From Paratinospora sagittata (Eukaryota; Streptophyta; Magnoliopsida; Ranunculales; Menispermaceae): a stretch of 64,000 nucleotides of DNA. Below the pieces are notes generated by a model. It was not told the DNA's origin. It searched no databases and was given only the letters and a program-made list of their open reading frames with translations. The stretch spans positions 24,348,987 to 24,412,986 of the forward strand of contig CM069612.1 in NCBI GenBank assembly GCA_035771175.1. Direction: 5' to 3'. How positions within the stretch are numbered: position 1 is the stretch's first letter; each line of letters opens with the position of its first letter. This document shows positions 45,011-57,210 of this stretch, one piece after another. The position numbers were made by a program, and so were the translations under genes.

Positions 45011-48000
45011 CTTAATGAACGTGAACCTGAGGTCTTGATGTGGAGTTGTTGTCCTTAGGACGTCTTATGCCCTTAAATTAGGTGAGTACCCTGCTCAGGC
45101 TCGAGGCATCGAGCCCATGACCATCCAGTTCATAACTACGAACTTATGGTTCTACAATAATCAAATATGCAGTACATATATTCATACTAATAAAATAGAC
45201 AATATTAATTAAAAAGTAAAATAAACTTATATGTATTATATACCTCCGGAATAGTGAAAGATAGTACTGTTATCCTCGTTAGGGTTTGTACAATTATACG
45301 TATATTAGTTGGTACGTGTAATTAGGGACGTAGTCATAAATTTTATTTAGAATGGGCTAAAAAAATTTTTAGAAAATTTCGACGGTACAAGAAAAATTCA
45401 TTGATTAATATATGTAAATCACTAATATTCAAAGGACAAGTATGTATAGTCACACATATAATTGCATCTTTTACAGATAGATTATTATTATTTTTTCAAT
45501 AAGAAAAATACTAATCTAACTATAAAAATTTACAATTATATGCACAACTATGCATATCATTTAATAAATATGTGTAGTTATTTTGAATTCAACTAAGCAT
45601 TATGATAAAAAAAATGGTCAAGTTAGACTTTTCAAAACCATTTGACAGCCTTATGTTTAAAGCTGTAAATCGACGATTAAGTGGCAAATTCAGAAGAGTG
45701 TGTTTTCAAGTATTTATATATAAATTTTTTATTTAATTGTGATTATAATTTGGTGGATACTTAGATGTTAGTTTTTGATAAAATAATATTTTTAATAATT
45801 TTCTTTTTATTTAATTAGATTATTTTAATTTTTTATATAATTTGATGAATTAATATTTAATCTCACCACTAGTTAGTTATCTAAAAAAATTAATTAATTA
45901 ATACTTAAGGGGCGGGGGTTCGCCCCTCGTGTTATTTGATATAGCAAGAAAATGAGGTGTTTGATTTTCAATCCAAATAGTAAAAAAAAAATAAAAACAT
46001 TTTTAAAATTTTTAATTGTACTTTTTAGGTACTCTGAAAATAGAAAAATTATTTTAGGATACTTAACCAAACACAACCTTACTAGTTTTCTTCATTTATT
46101 CTGAAAAAACAATAGAGGTAATTAGATCCCCTACCAAAAATATTGCATTGATGATATATAAATTGCTTCTTACTATTTATATATATATATTCTGTTGATT
46201 TTTTGTTTTTCAATAAATTGCAATTCTGATTTTGTACCCAATTATATTTCACTGCATTCCAAATTAATTTCGCGAATATACTTCCCTATAATTTAAAGAA
46301 TATAATAATTAATATATTTGCAGCTGGCGGTAAAAATTAAAATGAATATTGAAATATCCCATTGATGAATCTTCAATACCCAAAAATTTAGGTGCAAAGA
46401 TGCCAAAACCTTTAAAACACCCGAAATTGGAAATGGGTCTTTTAGATGGAAAATTAATTAAAAAGAGAAAGAAAGGGACATAAGGACGTGAGAATTAGGT
46501 TTTGGAAATAGATAGATATTGGTATATTGGACACCTTAAAGATGAACATACAAGCGTGCGGTGAAATTAAAGTTTGATTTCATGTGAGCTGTTGCTATGG
46601 ATTAGCTCGGGCCATATGTGTTGGGTCTCACTATCACTCACACAGACCTGTTTCTAATAATAGAGAGTTGCTAGGGGCTCAGTATAGCATTTGGGTTCCA
46701 CCCAAAGTTGACTGGCCAGTTTGATCACTTGCATATTATTTTATTTTGTCTGCAAATGCTAATGGGTCCTTTTTTTTTTTTTTTAATAAATTGATATATT
46801 TATGTTTTTATTTTTATTTTTTTCAAAAAAAAGGTAATGTGTATTATAGAAATAATTAATGTAGGGGGTGGACTATCATTTTCGACAATTCGGTTTCAAA
46901 TAAAGTAGTGTTAGAAATGTAAGTGATGATATTTTATCATATAATATCTAGTGATTGTGACTCTAGATGCAATGTGGTGGTTATATTAGAAATGACTGTT
47001 ACTAGATTGGCTATTGATGACTTAGTTTCTATGCCATAATTATTGTGGTTAACCATATTAATAATTGAGGTATTGTATTATTTTTCTTTTTCCTTGTCCG
47101 GACTTCTTCTTTTCTTTTTTCTTTTTTTTTTGTTTTTAACATTTTAAACTTACCTCAGAATCTAGAAGGTAATTAATAAGGAAAAGAAATTGATGCAATT
47201 ACTTGCCTTATATAAATTATTATCTATATTATTTATAAAGTCAAAACTCTTTAGCCACAATTTGTTATTTTTACCATAAATTTTAAATTACTCACTACTT
47301 TTTAATATAAAACTGTCAAATAAAGTTATACAAAAAATATATATTTATGGGTAATTTGATAATAAGTCGCTAAAAGATTTCTTTTATAATGTTAGCAAAT
47401 ATAGATTTATTTTAGGAATTATTCTTTATTGCCATTTTCACTACCCTTTTATTCTTTTCTTTTTTTATATATAACTTTCACCCTCCTTTTATTCAAGTGC
47501 ACCACATATATATACCTGTGGGCTAGTTATAATAATCTCACATTGCCATAGAGGAAACAATTTAATTCACATGTTAGAGACTATTTATTATTATTTTTTT
47601 ACTTTTCAAATCAACTCAGTGAGTTGGAGGAAAACCTCTTATGGGATGAAGATAAAACCCTCCATGTAGTAGTATACTCTAGGGCACACGAAGGTATGAA
47701 AAAAGTATGTTTAAAGACCTAACAAAGTGCACAACGTCCCATGATTGAGAATAAAGGCTTAGAGCCAGTCATGAGTATTATTAAACTACCACCAACGGCA
47801 AATCAACTCGTTTTTTTTTATTTTAGTGCTGACACAAGATTAGAAGATGTTGATATTGGGGCCAGAGGAAGTTAGGACACCTTAGTAGAGCCAAAAAGTC
47901 GAACACAACGGCTAAAGGTATAAGGGGCTCGGATAAGGATCCTGAGAACCAATTACCATGATTTCGCTCCCACTTTTATTAAAAGAGGAAAAATTCTCAC

Positions 48001-49039
48001 TTATTTGCAAGGAAAGAGAATCACATTTTTGAATTCTAGTGATGAGGTTCAGATGTACACTGTTGAAACTAGTCAAAAAAAAATTGTAGCACAATATAAA
48101 TCCATGTTCAAATAATATACAAACAATAAACAATACAGAGGAAACCTCCCTACATACCCATACTAATGGACCCAAACCAAATCCATCAATGGACAATAAA
48201 ATATATTTATCTTTCGTTTGGGCGTTAGTGCTCAAAGTATATTGTGGGTTTCATGGCTAAGTGATTAGTGAGATTTTAGTCTGCCTCATGTCTTTGTGGG
48301 TCTTTCGGGTTTGCCTATCATTTATAGAGGTTGACATGTGTTACAAGCTTCCTTAAATTTGGTCTTGACTGTATGCTAAAAACCAAAAAATTAAAAACAA
48401 GAAAAGCTTACACATTAAGAACCATGTTTTTAATAATTAACATAATATATAATGTCCAAACTTGATTTTCTTTGCTATTGTTTAATGTTTAATACTCATT
48501 TTCTATGGCCTCTCTCCTCTCTTCCTTATATAGCAAATTTAAACCGATCCTCCCCCCATCCCCTTGAAGATTCCCTTAGATTACTCAGAGCAGTTCAATA
48601 TACACATCTTGAGGACAATCCAAGGAAACGCAGATGCATATGTACTCAACCAAATCTCGTGCCAAAATCTCATCAGCGTTTCCAGAAAAAAGGGAAATAA
48701 TAATGCCAATATCTTATCAAGATTAAACATGCAGGCAGCCTTTTCTCAAGTCAGAGATCACATCTACTGCATTCAATTCTATCATAATTAGGGTTCAAAA
48801 AGGACACCCCCAATTGCATAGAGTGATAGAGAGAAAAGAAAGGAAGACTAGAAAGAAAGTGTATGGAAGGTAGCTCTACCCCACTTTATCAACCATAGCA
48901 AGCCATTCCCCATGAACCTTAGACTTGAACTCCAATAAAGCATGTTTCTATGCCCATCTCTTTTAGCTTTTCTTCACTTATAGATATCCCTTTTAAGTAA
49001 TCTCTCAACTTTACTAAGACAACCTTTACAAAAGGGCAC

Positions 49040-49040
49040 A

Positions 49041-49095
<55 letters not shown>

Positions 49096-49108
49096 ATATG
49101 TGTGTATA
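49040..49108. repeat. Compound microsatellite (CT)n(AT)n(GTAT)n(GT)n
   Basis: A CT run, a TA run, then GTAT and GT units follow without a break. Confidence 0.9.
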
Positions 49109-52100
49109 CATAACTAAATCTTCCAAACCATTATTGTATTTATCGATCCAACAAGCTTTTGCATGCCCTCTATAACTGTCAATACACATAGGCTCTATTC
49201 TCTCATTAGATATTTATTTCATTTCTCGACCATATGCACATGTGACAGAATATTGTACCAACATATACATAAAAGTCTCTAAAATACAGAAAGTGCCACA
49301 TGTTGTTGCATTATATGTCTTTGTGTGTTTGTTTCTAGCATATGATTTAATTAATTTATTTATTTAGATTATTCTTTTAAGGTATTAAAAATATGTATTA
49401 AACTGCCCACTTTGAAAAATATTGCAGTTTTTCGAAAACTAATCATTTGAATTGTTCATGAGTGAATTGATTTTTAGACTAAGTCATATACATTACTTAA
49501 TTGATTGTAATTGATAAGAGTTATTGACTTGAAAATAAATTGAAGTAAATGTTGAAAGTTGTTGGAGTTGAATTATAAAATAAAGATAAGACTTTATTAA
49601 TATCCTTCAGAATTGTATTCCTTTAATTTGAGTTTGATGGGAAAAAATTAAAGAAAGGGGGAATTTAATATTATGTGAAGTCTATGGCATTACTAATAAA
49701 TAATTATAAACGCTATGCCACATTTTTTTTAGAGTGCATTATTTGTATTTATTCACATCTTCTTTGAAGAACTAGTCATTGATTTGTCAAGTCTTCGACA
49801 TATTTATTTAGAAATGAAAACTTGGAAGTGCCTCTGAGTCTTTAATTGCTCAGTTAACATCTTGATCTAAATAAATAAATTTAAACTCTTTCGAAGGGGA
49901 GTGTGTGTGATTTTGTATATTAGATTTTCCTTTTTAAAAAAATTAATGGTTTTGATTAAGAAAAATATCATTATTTAATTAATTAAGAGAAGTATTATTT
50001 AGAATTAAAAAAAGAGCTGATTCAACAAATGCAAAGACAGAAGGTGGTGGAATTATCTTGGGAAATTATAAATAAAGAACTTATTAAATACCGAGTGTTG
50101 CCTAATTTAGATATGTTTATATTATATAACCATGAATTAGTTGTGCCTTAATGCTATAATTGATGAAATAAATATCCATCAATTTATCCAAGTATAGCTT
50201 ACTTATCTACCAAAGCTAGAATCCTTTTGTTCAGATGTTCTTGGATATATGTGGGCTGAAGTAATAGTCTCACATCAGATATAGACATGTTTATTATATG
50301 AAATATAAGTTGAAATCTCACTCTCATTAGTACCGAGGCGTTTTGAAATAAAATCTCACACTTAGGCCTAAAAGTGGTTAAGTTTAAGACAGTATCAATA
50401 CTAATAAAAATTTAAGCTTGCCCAACACTTTAACACCTCGAACACATGTTTGAGACATGTCTAAAGTTTATGAAACTTAGACAAATGGAGTTAATTGACA
50501 CAAAGTCCCATCTTTTGATTGTACTATCATGAAGTCCTTAAGACAAAAGTGAGTAATAATACAATCCATTCATCACTAATTATGTACTATATATAGCATT
50601 TAGACTAATCATCTTTGGACAAGAAAAGGAGAAAGAAAAAAAAAGCTAGGTATAATCTCCTTTAATTTAATATATATATTAAGGATTCATATATAAGTTT
50701 GCATGGAAGGATTTTAAGGACCCTAATCCGTGAAGCTAGCCATTGCCCACATGAGAAAGCAATTAAAACTTCATTTTCCATTTGCACAAGTCAAAATTGC
50801 ACCAGATGGAGTGGGCAACAACCTAAAAGAAAAGGCCCTTTCTTCCAAAAGTTGGTAACTTGGAATTGGTCCTCTCTGGAACTTAAAGGGACATGTTCTA
50901 AAAAGTAAATAATAATTCAACCAAAGGTGACAGCCCACAAAAATTTAAAAAAAAAAAAAAAAAAAACTCATGGTACCCACTTCTCTGATTTTCCAATTTG
51001 CCACTGATTTCATCAGAGAAATTACCTCTAAAAAAACATTTTTTCACTCTATATATATATATTGTAGGAGTTCATGATCAAAATGCTTTAAAAGATGTGC
51101 TTGTACCAGCAACTTAGATTTGGCCCTTCCTATGTTATCATATTTTAGTAATTCTATAAGACTGCACATCTATCTAAATTTTGAGATTGAAGTTTTCTTA
51201 ATGTAACTCTTACCATTCATTTATCAGATAAGGAAGAATAGGGTGAGACACTTCAATTTGTATTATAAACATGAATAGTACAAGTAGGTATAGAGTTGGT
51301 GGGGAAGAAATTATCACACCAGTGCAATTTTATTGTTATGAAATTCTTCTTTGCTATACTATAATGAATCAACAAATAAAGCCCGTTCTGTAATGTGTAT
51401 GTGCTAGTATAATTAAAAAAAAAAAAAAAGTTAAAACATTAACAATATACCCATTTTAGCTGTTTTCCTAATTATATAACTCTAAAAATTCTTATAGGAT
51501 AATTTGGTAATGCCAAGAGCAATATAAGAATTTTATTAATCAACATTTTTCAGTACTTTTTTACACGTGTATTTACTTATTTGAACTTAATTAAAATTTA
51601 TATGCTTCTAATTTTATATATCCTTCTTAATGACAGATTTTTTTTTACTTTGTCCTTGTTCCATTTCAAATTGAAAAATATAATCATATCCTTTAATCCC
51701 ATTAAAAGACAATAACTTTTCTCAAAAAGATAATAACACCACCACAAATAAAATCTTTACTTAGATACTATTAGTAAATGGAAAAATCAAGAGAAATACA
51801 AGTGCATGCACTTCACTAAAAGACAACCCAAGGTTCCTAAACATGTATGCTTCCTTTTAGCACTTGTTTTCAACTAGCTATACTTTGCAAATTAAAAAAT
51901 AAAAAATAAAAAATCTAAAACAATTTAATTATAACACATGGTTCAAGTTAAAATGTAATAGGTGAAGTAAAAATGTAATAAAAAAGGTAGGAAAAAAATG
52001 AAACCAAATAAATGGTGAAAATTGTGGTAGAATATATAGGGTAAAAACTTTTACATTGACTGCAAGGGTGAAATGTCACGACCTTTACCGTGAAGCCCTT

Positions 52101-52250
52101 ATATTTGTGACCATATGTAGGACGCTTACGTCTTATGGAGTGAAATGTTATTAAATTCCTTTAATATTATTTGTTCCAGACAAATTAGTCTCTACTGTAG
52201 GCATTAACTGGGGTTGGAGATACTGCCTAGATTAGCCAAAAACAAAACTA

Positions 52251-52596
52251 TTTATTTATATTTTTTATATCTTGATATTATTATCCATTAAATTAAGGGG
52301 CATTCTTAAATATATGAAAGTAATTTTCACTTTTCACAGTGCCTTCGCTTCACAATTGCACGGCACCACCACCCCACCTTGTTCCCTCCCTCAACTTTCT
52401 CTTGATATTATTCCATGCCTCGTTCTTACGCTCTCCAAAGCACCAAACTTTAAATCCAAAAACCCCTCTTTTTCTCAATCTCTCCTCTCCTCTTCTTCTC
52501 CTCCTCCTCCTCTGTTCACCAGCTAACCTTCCTTCCCCTGTTTTCAAACCTCAAATTCATATTAAAATTTCCAATTTCTTCCCAAATTTCTTCTCA
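52251..52596 (+). promoter_or_regulatory. Presumed core promoter and leader of the 52597 gene
   Basis: TATTTATATTTTTTATATC around 52252-52270 could supply a TATA box. It is followed by a C/T-rich leader including (CTT)n/(CTC)n tracts around 52480-52510, typical of plant 5' UTRs. The frame open from 52339 runs in phase into the gene but encodes only low-complexity Pro/Leu/Ser sequence, so it is treated as leader. Confidence 0.4.
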
Positions 52597-53364
52597 ATGG
52601 AAGAAACCAAGACCGAATTTTATTCTCTTTCTTCAAGAATCCTACTCGAAACCACCGATTTCTTGGTGGAAACATTCTCTTTTCTATCATCACTCACAAA
52701 CACTCATCTGTTTTCAGTCTTCGTAGCGTTATACACTCTAATTCTCCTCTATTTCCCAAAACTCTTTCTCGATCTCATTTTCTCACCAATCTTGATCTCC
52801 ACCGGAATTCTATTATCTACCCTTTTGCGTTTAGGATCGATTCAACGTGCCCAAAACGAGAATTCTTCAAAATCTCCACAAAACCAAGCCCTGGAATGGG
52901 TCAGCTGCGACGCCGAAACCGATACAAAAACAGAGCTCAAAACTGAAACCGAAACAAGGTTGAGTCCGAAACCATTTTTTTCAGGGGCATTTTTGGAATG
53001 GAATGTGAGGGCGCCATTAGAAGTGATATACGAAGATTACGAAGGAGAAGAAAAAGAAGAAGAGAACGATTGCAACGGAAAGGAGGAGATTCGGGAAATG
53101 GGTATCAACGGAACGGTGTCGTTGGCACTTTTTTACCCGGAATCCGATTCCGGGAGCTCGTCGGACGGTGAGTTTTCCGGCATTGGAGGGTGGGACTCGC
53201 CGGAAAATATATGCTTTAGGTGGGAAGAGGAAGAAGAGAAAGAGGGTTTGATTGAGATACAATTGGATGGTAAGAGAAGTTTGTTGGATTTTCAAGTGGA
53301 GGAAGAGAATCTAATAGAGATTGAGATCGGAAGATGTGAGAATGGGGAGCTTTCCGGCGAGTGA
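52597..53364 (+). CDS. Plant membrane protein of unknown function with acidic tail
   Basis: Function not recognised. The 255-residue intronless protein begins MEETKTEF. Residues of about 28-80 form two or three hydrophobic segments (FSFLSSL, then LFSVFVALYTLILLYFPKLFLDLIFSPILISTGILLSTLL). A polar Thr/Glu linker follows (TDTKTELKTETETR), then a motif-like block FFSGAFLEWNVRAPLEVIYEDYEGEE and a very acidic region with two recognisable stretches, GTVSLALFYPESDS and WDSPENICFRWEEEEE, ending in IEIQLDGKRSLLDFQVEEENLIEIEI. The ATG at 52597 sits in a good context and starts the non-repetitive sequence. Real coding is supported by the long frame and balanced composition. The tail would probably face the cytosol. 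Confidence 0.75.
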   Translation: MEETKTEFYSLSSRILLETTDFLVETFSFLSSLTNTHLFSVFVALYTLILLYFPKLFLDLIFSPILISTGILLSTLLRLGSIQRAQNENSSKSPQNQALEWVSCDAETDTKTELKTETETRLSPKPFFSGAFLEWNVRAPLEVIYEDYEGEEKEEENDCNGKEEIREMGINGTVSLALFYPESDSGSSSDGEFSGIGGWDSPENICFRWEEEEEKEGLIEIQLDGKRSLLDFQVEEENLIEIEIGRCENGELSGE

Positions 53365-56300
53365 TCGGCGAGGAATTAGATTTAGTTAATGAAGGAGATT
53401 AAGAAGGTGATTAGTGGGTTTAAGAGAGTGAGATTAAGGTGTGGAAAGAGAGGTTTTTTGGTGTTATTATAAAAAGATTTTGGTTTTGGTTTTGTTTGTT
53501 GTGTAGGATTTGGTTTTATGTACAGTAATCACCTCATGCAAACTTCAAAGCACTACAAAGCTGAGTAGTGGACTTTTGAAAGTCTGGAATTACTAATATA
53601 CCCCTCAACCTGTTTTTTTTTTTTTTTTTTTTTTTTGGAGAAAATAAAATTTAATCTTTAATTACACGTGGTAGGATGGGAGATGGTGACCACGCGTATA
53701 TTTATCTTTATCTTCTTTATACTTATTTTTTTTTATTATTATTTTTTGGAGAGAGATCATACATGAACTCTTGTGTAGGTCTCCTCAATGACTTTACTAA
53801 AAGATAGAAAAAGGTGCATTGTTTCATTGTGTGAGGGCATGCCCATCTTTGTCTATGATTCATGTAAAAGTGTGCATGTATTGGCAAGTTGCAACATGCA
53901 TATGATATTTTCCAAGTGTTATGGTCAAAGCTTTGTGAGATGGAAAAAAAAAATCTAGATTTTCAAAAGAATAAGTCATATGTTGAATAAACAATAGAAA
54001 CCTTGAAAATTATTTACTTGATTTTTTTTTTTAAAGTTTATATAATTTTTATTGACATTTGATTATTAGTGATGTATCTATGTATCAAAGAGATAGAGTT
54101 AAGAAGAGAGAAAGGATATTAAGATGTTGTTTTTAGAGCTTTTGAATTAATTTTTAGGGAGTCATTAGAATTTGGATAACAAATTAAAAGAAAATAAGGG
54201 TAAAATGGACTATTTATAATCAAATTGAGCCTAAAAAGCACATAAGAAGATGGACAAATTGATAAATAGTAATATTTTCATATGATTTTAAAATTAAAAC
54301 TTTAAATATGATATACAAGAGTTCTAAAGAAGTATTAAAACAATGAAATTGCCAAATACCTCAAACATTTTGGTTAGTGATCACTTTTTAAATTTCTAAA
54401 AAGGAGATGAAAACCAATGTACAAAATTAGCTAAAAAAAAGAAATTTATGTTTTAAAGAAATTTATGTTTTACTTATGTTTTTCAACCATTAAAACCTTA
54501 TTTTAATTAACTCTTAACATAATTTTTAGAATACAATCTCAAATTTAATTTAATTTTTTTTACTTTTTAATGATTTTTTAAAGTACTTTAATTTTAAAAT
54601 ATTAATTAAACTAGATGACCAGCTCTTAATAGAAAAGTGAAGAAAATAGATTTATTTAGCCGACCCATATAGTTAAAAAAAAATACTTAATTTAGTTGAA
54701 CTGAGATAAAATTAATAAAACAAAGTACAAGTGGAGATAGTACTCATTGTTCACATTTTAAATCAAAATTATATATATATATATATGATGTTGGTCTCCC
54801 AATGTAAGGTATCATCTTAATCTCTATCTCTTCAAACCTATATATGTTTAAGACTATTAATTATAATTTGTACCAAATGCTTAAATTGCATTAATTTTTA
54901 TGCCATTATATCTAATATCAAATGCACTTTAGATTTACACCTAATTTCCCTATTCAAAGTGAATATTCCAAATGAATGGTCATGACTAGCTTGTACTTAA
55001 AATGTGCCTTCAAAAGAAATATCACACAACAAATAAAACTAATTGGCTGTTCATGACACCAACTTCTAATAGTCTTAGTCGTTATCCCACAAAATATATG
55101 AGCATAAGATTAGGACACACTATCAGAAAACATTATCAAAAGATTCCAAATGTGATAATATTCCAAACATTAACAATATACATTATACATTATGTGTGTT
55201 TTTTATGAAAAAAAAAAAAACTCACATCCATTTGTGATATGATCACTTTATCAAGGTTATGGTCAAGGATACAATGGGATGATTAAAAGTTTGATTATTA
55301 TTGTGATAATATTTAGGATATAAATTGACAAAGGAGCTATATAGTTCTATGACAGAAGAATATTTATGCCCTCGTCTATCGCAGTTGGGAGAAGTGTCAT
55401 TGTCTTTACAAATTCTCTAATTCGGAAGAATTAGTCTCACTCCAAAGGAGATGAGGACACCTGCCGAATGCCAAAAAACCTGTACCAAAAAAAAAAAAAA
55501 GAATATTCAAATTAAAATACATTGCACATGTGCATAACTTGTAAGTTGTATCTCCATTCTAACTTTTTTCAAGGTAATGAAATCAAATTTCAAAAAGCAA
55601 ATGGAATGTAGTTCCCCTTCTATTTTTAAATTACAGTGGCATTATATGCATATATATTATTTTATTTTAGGTTCTTCATGTTGACTAAATGCTATATATC
55701 ACCCAAGCTTACATAATTCAATTTCCTCACATCTACTATGTACTAATAAATTCACCTATTTTTAAGTATGTTATGAACTCAAGATATGAACTTATTGTAC
55801 AATAACTTGTTACTACTCCCATGAATCATTATCAATGTTATAAAATTTAAATACTTTGAGTGCTCATTGTAAAATCGTGTTTGGTAAAATTTTAGTATTG
55901 TCTTTTTATATCTTCAATTCAACTCAATTAAGCTTTCTTTTTAATTATATAAGATCGACTACATAAATTTGTTTCATCCATTTTACGTAAGTAGTTATAT
56001 CTTTCTTAATAATTTATATTCATTGAATCATATTAATAGGTCACTTTTTCTAATTGGGGCATTTAAAGATCTTTGTTACACGTGTTCAAATTACCTTAAC
56101 CATTTTTTATTTTTTATTTTTTTAATTAAGGCTATTCCTACCATTTCTCGAATTTGTTAATTTTTAATTTCATCTTTTACCACATATCCATCTACAAAAG
56201 TACTATTTTATATATATAATTCCTATTTTTTTGTTAAAAACACCCGTTACAAAATCAATAGGAATATTTAGCTATTCAAAATAAAAAAAATACGAGAAGT

Positions 56301-56870
56301 ATTATTTAGTGAACACTTTTAACATTATTTTTAGCACCCGTTATACCCATTTTATATTCTCAAATCATCCATCAATATATGATGAAAGAATTATCTAACA
56401 TACGTTACAAGGTGGGTGAAAAAATTGAGTGCTCACGTCATTTACAAAAGTCATTTTTCATCACATTCTTTGTCAACTTCACCCCATTCTTGTAATGCCA
56501 TTATTTATTTTTTTAACGATTCAAAAATAAAAATAAAAAGAAAAAATGGAAAAAACAAGAGAAGATAACACATATAGAAAGGGCTTTTTTATTGTCAATT
56601 ACATTTAATCTGATCACAACAGTCCAATAACCCAAACTATTTAATAAAACTAAATTCATCCTCCCGACCATGATTTTCATTTGCTAGCCAAGCATTGGGA
56701 CAATTATTCTACGGTTCTGATCATGATTGCTACAGCACCCGTATGGTACGGAAGCAACGCAATAACATCCGACACTTTAGTTTAGTCCATGCTTGCCTTC
56801 CCACTTTGAACACTAACGGTCGGGAAGAAATGTTGCTAAGCTGCAGAGTGTTGTAAGTTAATACTTGTCT
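53365..56870. other. AT-rich intergenic region
   Basis: It contains the 3' flank of the preceding gene, a 24-base poly-T tract (about 53611-53635), TA repeats (about 54771-54786), a poly-A run near 55486-55500, and otherwise featureless AT-rich sequence. No gene or transposon signature is seen. Confidence 0.5.
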
Positions 56871-57210
56871 TTACCCTCCACGTGTCATTAGTGTCCTTCG
56901 TACCCACGAGACCTGTTCTTTGATTTCTTAGACAGCTAAAACATACGCTGATTTAAGGCCCACGTGTCGCTATTTTGTTCAGTGATTGTCATCAAGGATC
57001 AACCGGGGTGAATTTATGTGGGCCCACGTTAATCGGTCGGTCTAGATTAATCTGATCTTATGCCAGCTGCAGTTGTTCTACAGAGACCATTTTCAGATTT
57101 TGTTCTTGAATGAATCCCTGTGAGTGGAAGCTAAATAATCAAGAAATGTAGGATTACTTTGAAAGGGTTTTAGAACAGGGCTTTAGTTTCAGGGGAGCAA
57201 AGAAGGCAAG
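56871..57210 (+). promoter_or_regulatory. Upstream region of the 57211 gene with two G-boxes
   Basis: CACGTG occurs at 56879-56884 and 56961-56966, each as CCACGTGTC or CCCACGTGTC. GTGGGCCCACG lies around 57019-57029 and contains GGCCCA, a site II-like word common in promoters of genes active in dividing tissue. The region is clearly less AT-rich than the spacer to its left. Confidence 0.5.

Larger units (their letters stand above)
43058..52250. other. Gene desert of about 9 kb
   Basis: I see no gene I can support. Contents include a poly-C run (about 43100-43110), a degenerate duplication of about 115 bp at 43740-43960, a probable SINE near 45000, a small GC-rich hairpin AGGGGCGGGGGTTCGCCCCT at about 45909-45928, a possible tiny MITE at about 45950-46080 (GGTGTTTGATTT against ACCAAACACAACC), long A/T tracts, and a compound CT/TA microsatellite near 49040. 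Open frames at 43300, 47912 (minus), 48452 and 50699 show no family features. No miRNA of the common conserved families was recognised. Confidence 0.5.

Noticed and set aside
45905..45930. GC-rich hairpin in AT-rich DNA
   Set aside because: Probably debris of a dispersed element; no rRNA, tRNA or other RNA gene around it.
47912..48235. 107-residue minus-strand frame
   Set aside because: Possibly a fragment of an LTR with a weak primer-binding-like word, but no recognisable protein or paired LTR.
52339..52596. N-terminal extension of the 52597 protein
   Set aside because: Low-complexity Pro/Leu/Ser translation of a pyrimidine-rich leader; the later ATG is in better context.
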